Positions 16,390-24,876 of a DNA stretch of 64,000 nucleotides are shown one piece after another (the stretch's first letter is position 1; each line of letters opens with the position of its first letter). This stretch comes from Streptomyces albireticuli. Its GTDB lineage: Bacteria; Actinomycetota; Actinomycetes; Streptomycetales; Streptomycetaceae. The position numbers and the translations under genes were made by a program. The notes beneath the pieces are model-generated. The model was not told the DNA's origin and searched no databases. It saw only the letters and a list, made by a program, of their open reading frames with translations. Where the stretch lies: positions 4,370,001 through 4,434,000 of the forward strand of contig NZ_CP021744.1 of NCBI RefSeq assembly GCF_002192455.1. Reading direction: 5' to 3'.

Positions 16390-17412
16390 ATGCTGATCGC
16401 TCAGCGTCCCTCGCTGACCGAAGAGGTCGTCGACGAGTTCCGCTCGCGGTTCGTGATCGAGCCGCTGGAGCCGGGCTTCGGCTACACCCTCGGCAACTCC
16501 CTGCGTCGTACGCTCCTCTCCTCGATCCCGGGTGCGGCGGTCACGTCCATCCGCATCGACGGTGTCCTGCACGAGTTCACCACCGTGCCGGGCGTCAAGG
16601 AGGACGTCACCGACCTCATCCTGAACATCAAGCAGCTGGTCGTCTCCTCGGAGCACGACGAGCCGGTCGTGATGTACCTGCGCAAGCAGGGTCCCGGCCT
16701 GGTCACCGCTGCTGACATCGCCCCCCCGGCCGGCGTCGAGGTGCACAACCCCGACCTGGTCCTGGCGACCCTGAACGCCAAGGGCAAGCTGGAGATGGAG
16801 CTGACCGTCGAGCGCGGTCGCGGCTATGTCTCCGCCGTCCAGAACAAGCAGGTGGGCCAGGAGATCGGCCGTATCCCGGTCGACTCCATCTACTCGCCGG
16901 TTCTCAAGGTCACCTACAAGGTCGAGGCGACCCGAGTCGAGCAGCGCACCGACTTCGACAAGCTGATCGTCGACGTCGAGACCAAGCAGGCCATGCGCCC
17001 GCGCGACGCCATGGCGTCCGCCGGTAAGACCCTGGTCGAGCTGTTCGGTCTGGCCCGCGAGCTCAACATCGACGCCGAGGGCATCGACATGGGCCCGTCC
17101 CCGACGGACGCCGCCCTTGCCGCCGACCTGGCGCTGCCGATCGAGGAGCTCGAGCTCACGGTCCGCTCGTACAACTGCCTCAAGCGTGAGGGCATCCACT
17201 CCGTGGGTGAGCTCGTCGCCCGCTCCGAGGCCGACCTGCTCGACATCCGCAACTTCGGTGCGAAGTCGATCGACGAGGTCAAGGCGAAGCTGGCCGGCAT
17301 GGGCCTGGCCCTCAAGGACAGCCCGCCCGGATTCGACCCGACCGCCGCGGCGGACGCCTTCGGCGCCGATGACGACGCGGACGCCGGTTTCGTCGAGACC
17401 GAGCAGTACTAA
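16390..17412 (+). CDS. rpoA: DNA-directed RNA polymerase subunit alpha
   Basis: A 340-residue alpha subunit. The N-terminal dimerisation and assembly domain spans about residues 1-230. A linker follows, then the helix-hairpin-helix C-terminal domain (ELTVRSYNCLKREGIHSVG, then RNFGAKSIDEVKAKL) that contacts UP elements and activators. The final 25 residues are acidic. ATG 16390 gives MLIAQRPSLTEEVVDEFRSR. Confidence 0.98.
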   Translation: MLIAQRPSLTEEVVDEFRSRFVIEPLEPGFGYTLGNSLRRTLLSSIPGAAVTSIRIDGVLHEFTTVPGVKEDVTDLILNIKQLVVSSEHDEPVVMYLRKQGPGLVTAADIAPPAGVEVHNPDLVLATLNAKGKLEMELTVERGRGYVSAVQNKQVGQEIGRIPVDSIYSPVLKVTYKVEATRVEQRTDFDKLIVDVETKQAMRPRDAMASAGKTLVELFGLARELNIDAEGIDMGPSPTDAALAADLALPIEELELTVRSYNCLKREGIHSVGELVARSEADLLDIRNFGAKSIDEVKAKLAGMGLALKDSPPGFDPTAAADAFGADDDADAGFVETEQY

Positions 17413-17446
17413 GAGCTCGGACCTTTACGGTCTGATCTTGGCTGCG

Positions 17447-17496
17447 GGCCGGCTTCGGCCGGCCGCGCAGTTCCCCGCGCCCCTTCGGGGGCGCGG
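17447..17496 (+). terminator. Tandem TTCG-loop hairpins between rpoA and rplQ
   Basis: GGCCGGC-TTCG-GCCGGCC (17447-17464) is followed by a 9-bp perfect stem, also with a TTCG loop (17475-17496). Both are very stable in RNA and lack T tracts. The second contains a repeat also found at 19030. They may terminate partly or protect the rpoA 3' end. Confidence 0.55.
17465..17490 (+). repeat. Dispersed intergenic repeat, copy 1
   Basis: A 26-base stretch opening GCGCAGTTCCCCGCG and containing CCCCTTCGGGG recurs unchanged at 19030-19055. Such elements are widespread between Streptomyces genes. Confidence 0.7.
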
Positions 17497-17574
17497 TCTC
17501 CGACGGGCGACCGCCCGCTCGGATACTGACTCCGGTACCTGATACGGCCGGGGCAGACACCTAGGAGAAACACC

Positions 17575-18039
17575 ATGCCGCGTCCCACCAAGGGTGCCCG
17601 TCTGGGCGGCGGTGCCGCGCACGAGAAGCTGATGCTGGCGAACCTCGCCAAGTCGCTCTTCGAGCACGGCCGCATCACGACCACCGAGGCCAAGGCCCGT
17701 CGCCTTCGTCCGGTCGCCGAGCGTCTGATCACCAAGGCGAAGAAGGGCGACATCCACAACCGTCGCCAGGTGCTCCAGACGATCACGGACAAGAGCATCG
17801 TCCACGTGCTCTTCACCGAGATCGCCCCGCGCTTCGCCGAGCGTCCGGGTGGTTACACCCGTATCACCAAGATCGGCAACCGTCGTGGCGACAACGCCCC
17901 GATGGCCGTGATCGAGCTCGTCGAGGGCGAGATCGCCAAGAAGGCGACCGTCGCCGAGGCCGAGGCCGCCACCAAGCGTGCGGTCAAGGAGTCCGAGGCT
18001 GCCGCCGAGGCTCCGGCCGAGGAGTCCAAGGACGCCTGA
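17575..18039 (+). CDS. rplQ: 50S ribosomal protein L17
   Basis: A 154-residue L17 with the conserved N-terminus MPRPTKGARLGGGAAHEKLM, located near the tunnel exit. The C-terminal 40 residues are an Ala/Glu/Lys-rich actinobacterial extension. It is the last ribosomal protein gene of the cluster; a strong terminator follows. Confidence 0.97.
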   Translation: MPRPTKGARLGGGAAHEKLMLANLAKSLFEHGRITTTEAKARRLRPVAERLITKAKKGDIHNRRQVLQTITDKSIVHVLFTEIAPRFAERPGGYTRITKIGNRRGDNAPMAVIELVEGEIAKKATVAEAEAATKRAVKESEAAAEAPAEESKDA

Positions 18040-18058
18040 CGCATCTGATGCGTGCAGT

Positions 18059-18108
18059 GGACGGGTCCGTTCCCTCTTTCGAGGGGGCGGGCCCGTCCCG
18101 CATTTTCT
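18059..18108 (+). terminator. Intrinsic terminator after rplQ
   Basis: Stem GGACGGGTCCG pairs with CGGGCCCGTCC, with further TCCCTC/GAGGGG pairing inside, spanning 18059-18098, then CATTTTCTTG. It ends the ribosomal cluster just 15-25 bases before the truA start, so truA is likely reached by partial readthrough or its own promoter. Confidence 0.75.
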
Positions 18109-18123
18109 TGAAAGAGGAACGCG

Positions 18124-18978
18124 GTGAGTGACGAAGTTGAGCCCGGCTTTGTGCGGGTGCGGCTGGATCTGTCGTACGACGGCAAGGACTTCTCCGGCTG
18201 GGCCAAGCAGCGCTCGGGTCTGCGCACGGTGCAGGGCGAGATCGAGTCCGCCCTGCGTACGGTGACGCGGTCGTCCGAGACCTACGAGCTGACGGTCGCC
18301 GGCCGTACGGACTCCGGGGTGCACGCCCGGGGCCAGGTCGCGCACGTCGACCTGCCGGCCGAGGTGTGGGCCGAGCACGAGGAGAAGCTGCTGCGCCGGC
18401 TGGCCGGCCGGCTGTCGCACGATGTGCGGGTGTGGAAGGTCTCCGAGGCGCCGGCCGGGTTCAACGCGCGCTTCTCGGCGATCTGGCGCCGGTACGCCTA
18501 CCGGGTCACCGACCACGTGGGCGGCGTGGACCCGCTGCTGCGTGGTCATGTCCTGTGGCACGACTGGCCGTTGGACGTCGAGGCGATGAACTCCGCCTCG
18601 CGGGCGCTGCTCGGGGAGCACGACTTCGCCGCGTACTGCAAGAAGCGCGAGGGCGCGACGACCATCCGCACGCTCCAGCAGCTGAGTTGGGAGCGCGACG
18701 CGTCCGGTGTCGTCACCGCGACCGTGCGGGCGGACGCGTTCTGCCACAACATGGTGCGTTCGCTGGTGGGCGCGCTGCTGTTCGTCGGCGACGGGCACCG
18801 GCCGGTGGACTGGCCGGGCAAGGTGCTGGCCGCGGGCGTGCGGGACTCGGCGGTGCATGTGGTGCGGCCGCACGGGCTGACGCTGGAGGAGGTCGGCTAT
18901 CCGGCGGACTCCGAGCTCGCCGCGCGCAATCGTGAGGCGCGGAACCGCAGGACGCTGCCGGGCGCCGGCTGCTGCTAG
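18124..18978 (+). CDS. truA: tRNA pseudouridine(38-40) synthase
   Basis: A 284-residue TruA that isomerises uridines 38-40 in the tRNA anticodon arm. The catalytic Asp63 lies in AGRTDSGVHARGQV, and FCHNMVRSLVG is the family motif near the C-terminus. A GTG start at 18124 is preceded by AAAGAGGAA. The position after rplQ is conserved in actinobacteria. Confidence 0.97.
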   Translation: MSDEVEPGFVRVRLDLSYDGKDFSGWAKQRSGLRTVQGEIESALRTVTRSSETYELTVAGRTDSGVHARGQVAHVDLPAEVWAEHEEKLLRRLAGRLSHDVRVWKVSEAPAGFNARFSAIWRRYAYRVTDHVGGVDPLLRGHVLWHDWPLDVEAMNSASRALLGEHDFAAYCKKREGATTIRTLQQLSWERDASGVVTATVRADAFCHNMVRSLVGALLFVGDGHRPVDWPGKVLAAGVRDSAVHVVRPHGLTLEEVGYPADSELAARNREARNRRTLPGAGCC

Positions 18979-19029
18979 GCGCTCCGCTGGAACTCCGGCG
19001 AGTCATCCGCGGGTGCGTCGTGGCTGGTC

Positions 19030-19055
19030 GCGCAGTTCCCCGCGCCCCTTCGGGG
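19030..19055 (+). repeat. Dispersed intergenic repeat, copy 2
   Basis: Same 26 bases as 17465-17490, here in the convergent space between truA and a glycosyltransferase. The inner CGCCCC/GGGGCG can form a hairpin with a TTCG loop. Confidence 0.7.
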
Positions 19056-19113
19056 CGTTGCCGAACCGCACCGGACTTCGCCGGGCCGGCTCAGGGAAGC
19101 CGCCGGGGCAAAG

Positions 19114-19150
19114 AAGCAGGGCGGGCCGCACACAGCGGCCCGCCCTGCTT
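19114..19150. terminator. Bidirectional terminator
   Basis: A perfect 16-bp stem (19114-19129 with 19135-19150) with an ACACA loop. T-rich sequence follows on the plus strand, and AAAGAA precedes it for the minus strand. It serves the convergent truA and glycosyltransferase genes. Confidence 0.85.
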
Positions 19151-19166
19151 TCGTCTTTTCCGGGCG

Positions 19167-21287
19167 TCAGGACGCCGGGACGCTGACCGCCAGGTCGCTG
19201 TTGACCGTGAAGTACGGCTTCACGCCGTCGACCGTCGGGTACAGATCGGTCTTGTTGCGGTCGACGATGTCGCCGATCAGGCGGGCGATCTTGATGGGCT
19301 CGCCGTCCGGGGTCAGGCGCAGGGCCAGGTCCCAGATGGTGCCCTCGTCGCCGACGCTGCGGGAGGCGCGGATCTTGTCGTACGGCAGGGTGACCGTGAA
19401 GCTCGACTCGTCGACGACGGTGACCTCGGCCGTGAGCTTCTCGGCGGTGTCCACGCGCGGGGTGCCGACGACGACGGGGTTGCTGTCGGCGGTGAACTCC
19501 GTGCCGTGCAGGGTGCCTTCGACCGTCAGGGTGGTCTTGTCCTGGCGCACGGCGCGGGCCTCGGCGTGGGCGGTGCGGTGCCAGGCGCGCAGGGCGAGGA
19601 AGCCGTCGACGGTCGGGTAGGGCACCCACCAGGTGAAGGGAGCGCCGGTCAGCGGCTCCAGCTCCACCAGGCCGCGGCCCTCGGCGAGGTGCGAGACGAC
19701 GCGGCGGCGGGCGCCGTCCTCGCCCCGGACGACGTGGAGGTCCCAGCGGCCCTCGCCGAGCTTGAGCTCGCGGCGGTCGAGGACGGCGGTCCAGGGGCCC
19801 TTGGGGGTGGCCGGTGCCTTGAGGGGCACCGCGACGGGCTTGCCCTCCTTGCGCCGGGTGACCGTCAGGGAGAGCTTGTCGCCGGAGAGGCCCTTGCGGT
19901 CGACGGAGACGACGATGTTGCCGTCGGCGTCGACGCGGCAGGAGGCGGTGCAGCGCAGCGGCTTGCGGACGATCTCCTTGAGGGCGGCCTTGACCGGCGG
20001 GGTGGCCGGCTTGGCGACGCCCCGGCGGAGCGGCCGGAGGATCTTGCCAGCGGTGCGGCGCAGCATCTTCGACAGCGGTACGGGCGCGGGCTTGGGCTCG
20101 GCCTGTGCGTCGGCGCCGGCCGGGGCCTTGGCGGTGGTGGCGCCGGTGTCGCCGCCGAGGCTCGCGATGAGCTCCTCGTAGCGGCGGGCGATGGCGTCCG
20201 GGTGGTAGCGCTCGGCGGAGACGAGGGCGGCCCGGCCCATGGCGCGGCGCAGCTCGTCGTCCTCGATGAGCTTGAGGAGGCCCTTGGCGATGGCGTCGCT
20301 GTCGAGGTTGGTGACGAGGAGGCCGTCGTGGCCGTCGCTGATGATCTCGCCGGGGCCGTGCGGGCAGTCCGTGGCGACGACGGGCACGCCGCAGTTCATG
20401 GCCTCCACGATCGTCATGCCGAAGGACTCCTCGCGGGAGGTCACGGCGGCGATGGAGCCCTTGGCCCACTCGGTCTCGATGGGGGAGTGGGCACCCATGA
20501 GCGTGATCTGGTCGTTGAGGCCGAGCTGGTCGATCTGCTCGCGGAGCTTGGCCTGCTGGGGGCCGCGGCCGTAGATGCGCAGCTTCCAGTCGGGGCGGGT
20601 GGCGGCCACGGTGGCCCACGCCTTGACGAGGAGGTCGTACCGCTTGACGGGGATGAGGCGGCCGGCGGCGACGACCAGCTTGGCGCTGCCGTCGGAGGGC
20701 TCGACCTCGGAGGCCGGGACGCCGTTCGGCAGGGCGATCAGCTTGGTCTTGACGTCGGGGAAGTGCTCGCGGTGGGTCGCGGCGTCGGCGTCGGAGACGG
20801 CCGTGTGGGCGTCCAGGTGCGGGATCGCGAGGTCCTGGGCGGCGCGGATGTTCGGCTCGTGGGTGCCGTAGATCCGGTGCTCCTGGCCGATCCGCAGATA
20901 GCGGTCCTGGCCGAACTCGGCGAGGTACATCACGAGGCCGGGGCGGGTGGCGATCACGACGTCGGCGTCGGTGCGGGCGAGGTGCTCCGCGACGCGCTTG
21001 TCGGTGAGGGCGCTGAAGTGGGCGCCCTTGGCCTCGACCGGCGGGATGTGCGCGCTGTCCTGCTGGAGCAGGGGGTTGTCCCGGTCGGCGCCGGTGTCGG
21101 CGCGCTGGTCGATCAGATGGACCAGCTTGACCTTGCGGTCCAGGGGGAGCTTGGGCGTGCCGCCGGTCCGGTGGATCGACACGATCTCCACGTCGTGCCG
21201 CGCGGCGAGGGCGCCGGCGACGTTGAACGTGGAGCGGATCGTGCCGCCGATGCCGTAGGCGTTCTGCAAAAGGAAAGAGATCTTCAT
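19167..21287 (-). CDS. GT4-type glycosyltransferase with C-terminal all-beta extension
   Basis: A 706-residue protein. Residues 1-375 are a GT-B fold of family 4: N-terminal GIGGTIRST, mid VVAAGRLIPVKRYDLLVKA, and the EX7E nucleotide-sugar motif E287-SFGMTIV-E295. A Pro/Lys linker (about 380-430) leads to about 270 residues of probable beta-sandwich repeats of unknown function. A paralogue lies directly upstream on the same strand (21451-23649). No membrane segment is evident. The family makes extracellular polymers such as wall teichoic or teichuronic acids; the acceptor here is unknown. Confidence 0.85.
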   Translation of the reverse strand: MKISFLLQNAYGIGGTIRSTFNVAGALAARHDVEIVSIHRTGGTPKLPLDRKVKLVHLIDQRADTGADRDNPLLQQDSAHIPPVEAKGAHFSALTDKRVAEHLARTDADVVIATRPGLVMYLAEFGQDRYLRIGQEHRIYGTHEPNIRAAQDLAIPHLDAHTAVSDADAATHREHFPDVKTKLIALPNGVPASEVEPSDGSAKLVVAAGRLIPVKRYDLLVKAWATVAATRPDWKLRIYGRGPQQAKLREQIDQLGLNDQITLMGAHSPIETEWAKGSIAAVTSREESFGMTIVEAMNCGVPVVATDCPHGPGEIISDGHDGLLVTNLDSDAIAKGLLKLIEDDELRRAMGRAALVSAERYHPDAIARRYEELIASLGGDTGATTAKAPAGADAQAEPKPAPVPLSKMLRRTAGKILRPLRRGVAKPATPPVKAALKEIVRKPLRCTASCRVDADGNIVVSVDRKGLSGDKLSLTVTRRKEGKPVAVPLKAPATPKGPWTAVLDRRELKLGEGRWDLHVVRGEDGARRRVVSHLAEGRGLVELEPLTGAPFTWWVPYPTVDGFLALRAWHRTAHAEARAVRQDKTTLTVEGTLHGTEFTADSNPVVVGTPRVDTAEKLTAEVTVVDESSFTVTLPYDKIRASRSVGDEGTIWDLALRLTPDGEPIKIARLIGDIVDRNKTDLYPTVDGVKPYFTVNSDLAVSVPAS

Positions 21288-21450
21288 GGCGGTGTCTGCG
21301 CGGCGCGTCTCGGGCGTCGCGTCCGTCCTTCCCCCTGGGCCTGGGTGTCCGGGTCGTCCCCTTTGCGAGGACCACTGGACTTGTCTACGTCGGGTGCGGT
21401 CCGATCCGTCGGTTAAGACCCTTGGGAGGGATTTCGGTTGCCTGCGAAGC

Positions 21451-23649
21451 CTACATTGTGGCTTGAGTCACATCCCGTACGTCAAGGGTGAGATCGTTCT
21501 CAGGATCGAACACGGGTCGTACGGCCACGGGGCCGCGGATCGCGTGCTCCAGGGTACGGGCGGGGTGCACGTCCGTGCGCCTGCGGTCCACACTGTCGCC
21601 CGCGAGGCGGCCGAGCGGGACGAGCGGGCCGCCCGGAGCGAGGCGCAGGCGCAGCGGCCAGACGTCGTGGGCGGTGCCGCGCCGGCCCAGGAGGAGCGGG
21701 TAGGGCAGGGCGGCGCGGACCCGCCGGGCGTCCTGGACGGCGGCGGGCAGCTCGATGTCGTAGGCGCTGTCCAGGGGTGACACGGCGACGAGCGTGACGG
21801 GGCCGTGCGCGGGGAGCGGGCCGGCGGCGCCGTGCAGGGTGGCGGCGACGGTGAGGGAGTCCGTGCCGACGTGGATGCCGTCGAGCTCGGCGTGGGCGGG
21901 CCGGTGCCAGGCGCGGAGCGTGAGGGAGCCGGCCGCGGTGGTGTAGGGCACCCAGGCGGTGACCTGTGAGGCGTCGGAGGCCAGGGAGAGGTTGAGCAGC
22001 CTGGCCTGTTCGACGAGGGTGCTGCGGACGCGGGCGCGCGTGCGGTCGTCGGCGCGCTCCAGGTAGAAGTCCCAGCGGCCCTCGGCGAGCGGGACGGTCG
22101 CCCGGTCGAGGGTGGCGGTGTACGGGCCCTTGCCGGACTCCGGGCGGGGCAGGGGCAGCTCGACGCGCTCCCCGGGGCCGGTGCCGTCGGTGCCGCGGAG
22201 CAGTGCGACGAGGGTCAGCCGCTCGCCGCCGAGCCCGGCGCGGGGCAGCCGGACGGCGAGCCCGCCGTCGGGGGTCGCGCGGGCGGTGGCCCGGGGGCGC
22301 AGGGGCTTGAGCGGCGCGGGGGCGGCGGGGGTGGGCGCGGGTGCCGGTGCCGGGGGTTCCGGCTTGCGGCGCAGCGGGCGGACGATGCGGGCGGCGGTGC
22401 GGCGCAGGGCGAGCGCGGGTGCGGGCGCGGCCTTGGCGTCGGCCGTGGGCAGGGGTTCGGGCGGCGGGGGCAGCAGTTCGGGGCGGAGCTCCTGGACGAT
22501 CCGCTCGAAGCGCTCGGCGATGCGGTCGGGGGTGTAGTGCCGGGCGGTGGCGCGGGCGGCGGTGCCGAGGTCGGCGCGGCGGGCCGGGTCGCCGGCGAGT
22601 GCGGTGAGGGCGGTGGCGAGGGCTTCCTCGTCGCCGACGGGTACGAGGAGGCCGTCGACCCCGTGGGTGATCAGTTCTCGGGGGCCGACGGGGCAGTCGG
22701 TGGAGATCACGGGGACGCCGCAGTGCATGGCGTCGACGATGGTGAGCCCGAAGGACTCGGCGTCGGAGGCGGAGACGCCGATGGCGGCCTTGGCCCACTC
22801 GGTCTCGGTGGTGGGGTGCGGGCCCATCAGGAAGGCGCGGTCGCTCAGTCCGAGCCGTTCGACGAGGGCGCGCAGCCGGGCGCGGTCGGGGCCGCGCCCG
22901 TAGATCCGCAGGGACCAGTCGGGGCGCTCCGCGGACATCTTGGCGAAGGCGCGTATCAGCAGGTCGAACCGTTTCGCCGGGACGAGGCGGCCGACGGCGA
23001 CGACGATCCGGGAGGTGCCGTCGGACGGTTCGACGGCGGGGGCGGGGACGACGTTGGGCAGGCACCGGACGAGGCGGGGCGGCCGGGGGAGCCGGGCGCG
23101 GTAGGCGGTGGCGTCCTGCTCGGTGACCGTGAGGAAGCCGTCGAGCCGGGCGACGGCCGCGTCGCGCGCGGCGCGGACCTCGGGGTCGTGGGCGTCGTAC
23201 GTCAGGTGGTCGTGGGCCAGCCGCAGGAAGGCGGGGGCCCGGCCGTCCGGGCCGGTCCCGCGGTCGTCGGCGGCCCGGGCGAGGTAGCCGGTCAGGCCGG
23301 GGCGGGTGGCGATCACCACGTCGGCGTCGGTGGCCTGGAGGTACTGCGTGATCCGGAGGTCGGCGAGGCGGCTGAACATCCGGGGCGAGCCCTCGGCGCC
23401 GGTCAGGACGGCGCTGGGCTGGTGCTGGAGCTCGTTGTCGTTCTCGGAGCCCGGGGCGTCCTCGCGGACGTCGATCAGGGGGATCAGCCGGACCCGGCGG
23501 TGCGGGGGCAGCTTCGGGGCGTCCGCGCCGCGGTAGACGGAGACGAGCTCGACGTCGTGGCGGGTGGCCAGCGCGTTCGCGAGGCCGGTGGTGGCGCGGA
23601 CGGTGCCGCCGGCGCCGTAGGCGTGGTGGACGAGAAGCGCGATCTTCAT
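21451..23649 (-). CDS. Paralogous GT4-type glycosyltransferase with C-terminal extension
   Basis: A 732-residue relative of the downstream neighbour, with the same order: MKIALLVHHAYGAGGTVRAT, VVAVGRLVPAKRFDLLIRAF, EX7E in ESFGLTIVDAM with Asp in place of the second Glu, then a Pro-rich linker and a beta-rich C-terminus. Shared WVPYxTxxGxLxLRAWHR in both extensions shows that the whole architecture was duplicated. ATG 23649 matches the paralogue; the frame is open further upstream only on shadow sequence. The two probably act in the same glycan pathway. Confidence 0.83.
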   Translation of the reverse strand: MKIALLVHHAYGAGGTVRATTGLANALATRHDVELVSVYRGADAPKLPPHRRVRLIPLIDVREDAPGSENDNELQHQPSAVLTGAEGSPRMFSRLADLRITQYLQATDADVVIATRPGLTGYLARAADDRGTGPDGRAPAFLRLAHDHLTYDAHDPEVRAARDAAVARLDGFLTVTEQDATAYRARLPRPPRLVRCLPNVVPAPAVEPSDGTSRIVVAVGRLVPAKRFDLLIRAFAKMSAERPDWSLRIYGRGPDRARLRALVERLGLSDRAFLMGPHPTTETEWAKAAIGVSASDAESFGLTIVDAMHCGVPVISTDCPVGPRELITHGVDGLLVPVGDEEALATALTALAGDPARRADLGTAARATARHYTPDRIAERFERIVQELRPELLPPPPEPLPTADAKAAPAPALALRRTAARIVRPLRRKPEPPAPAPAPTPAAPAPLKPLRPRATARATPDGGLAVRLPRAGLGGERLTLVALLRGTDGTGPGERVELPLPRPESGKGPYTATLDRATVPLAEGRWDFYLERADDRTRARVRSTLVEQARLLNLSLASDASQVTAWVPYTTAAGSLTLRAWHRPAHAELDGIHVGTDSLTVAATLHGAAGPLPAHGPVTLVAVSPLDSAYDIELPAAVQDARRVRAALPYPLLLGRRGTAHDVWPLRLRLAPGGPLVPLGRLAGDSVDRRRTDVHPARTLEHAIRGPVAVRPVFDPENDLTLDVRDVTQATM

Positions 23650-23800
23650 GAGCGTGCGGACGGGCGGAGCTCCATGAACGCCACGCCGGCCCCCTCCCTG
23701 CCGGTTGTAGCCGGTTGTATCGGACAGTCGTTCAGAGGGTAACCGTGGTTCCGGGCGTGGCGAGCGGACGGACCCCGAGGGCGCTGGGAGGGTGGAAGTT

Positions 23801-24610
23801 GTGAAGGCGATGGTGGCGGTCTCCGCGGTCGTGGCCCTCGGGCTGACCGCCGGATGCGTGGGCGGTGACGGCGCGGCGGACGGGACCGGAAGGTCCGGGC
23901 GTTCGGGCGGGGTCCGGGGCGAGGGCAAGGACGCGCGCGACGCCGTGCGGGTGCTCAGCCCGGCGCAGCTGAAGCACGTCGAGCTCGGGGCGCGTGAGGT
24001 GCCCGGCTTCCAGATCGAGAAGGCGGGCGAGAGCGCGGCCGGCGGCGGCCGGCCGGGCACGGACCGGGCGCCGTGCCGCCCGCTGGTCGACGTGCTGGGC
24101 TCGCAGCCGCGGCCGAAGCCCGCGGCGTCCGTGGTGAACACCTTCGCCAAGGCGGGGGAGGGCCTGGACTTCGAGGGCCTGATGGGCATGATCCGGGTCT
24201 CCACGTACGGGCGCGACGGCGCGGCCGCCACCCTCAGGGGGCTGCGGTCGGCCGCCGAGGCGTGCGCCGACGGCTTCGGGATGCGCACGGGCGAGGGCGA
24301 GCCGCAGGAGTTCGCGTCCGTGCGGACGCTGCCGGCGCCGGAGCTGGGCGACGAGGCGGTGGCGTACCGCCTGGAGAACGCGGCGGAGCGGGCCCCGAGC
24401 CTGATCACGGTGGTGCGGTCCGGCAGCACGCTGGCGATGTTCTTCGCGACGAGCCTGTCGGACCCGGAGGGCGTGGAGATCCCGCCGGAGCTGGTGCGGG
24501 CGCAGGTGGCGAAGGTGGAGGGGGCGGAGCGGAAGGCGCCTACGGTGCCGCCGCCGCCGTCTTCCGGGGGGCCGGGGGAGGGGGGCGAGGCGGGGGACAG
24601 CGTGGGGTAG
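23801..24610 (+). CDS. Putative lipoprotein of unknown function
   Basis: A 269-residue protein with a signal peptide ending in the lipobox LTAGC (Cys19 counting from GTG 23801). The mature region has no motif I recognise and ends in a Pro/Gly-rich low-complexity tail. GTG 23801 gives the usual MKAM signal start and has GGGAGGG nine bases upstream; GTG 23792 is possible. It is divergent from the glycosyltransferases and followed by a long dispersed repeat. Confidence 0.75.
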   Translation: MKAMVAVSAVVALGLTAGCVGGDGAADGTGRSGRSGGVRGEGKDARDAVRVLSPAQLKHVELGAREVPGFQIEKAGESAAGGGRPGTDRAPCRPLVDVLGSQPRPKPAASVVNTFAKAGEGLDFEGLMGMIRVSTYGRDGAAATLRGLRSAAEACADGFGMRTGEGEPQEFASVRTLPAPELGDEAVAYRLENAAERAPSLITVVRSGSTLAMFFATSLSDPEGVEIPPELVRAQVAKVEGAERKAPTVPPPPSSGGPGEGGEAGDSVG

Positions 24611-24612
24611 GG

Positions 24613-24850
24613 GGCGCCTGCGGCGGGCTTTTTCCCCACCCCGCCCCTTCCCGAACCGGGGCTCCGCCCCAGGCCCCGGTCCTCAAACGCCGGACGGGCT
24701 GAATTGTTGCCCGGAACCGGGCGAAATTCAGCCCGGCCGGCGTTGAGGACACCGCGCGTCAGCGCGGAAAAGGGGGCCCGGGGGCTTGCCCCCGCCACGC
24801 GGCGGAGCCGCACATCGGATGCAGCGGGAAGGGGTGGGTAGGGGAAAGCC
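24613..24850. repeat. Long dispersed intergenic repeat, copy A
   Basis: About 240 bases sharing many blocks with 49512-49751: CGCCTGCGGCGGGC, CACCCCGCCCCT, GAACCGGGGC, GGACGGGCTGA, CAGCCCGGCCGGCG and a closing TAGGGGAAAG. CCTCAA at 24681 and TTGAGG at 24743 bracket a large hairpin. It lies at a convergent gene junction, where it may act in termination. Confidence 0.75.
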
Positions 24851-24876
24851 CCGGCAGGGCACCCCCCACCGCCGCC

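Noticed and set aside
21451..24813. A 1120-codon minus-strand open frame reaching beyond the second glycosyltransferase
   Set aside because: The part beyond 23649 is antisense to the lipoprotein gene and Pro/Arg/Ser-rich. The paralogue fixes the start at 23649.
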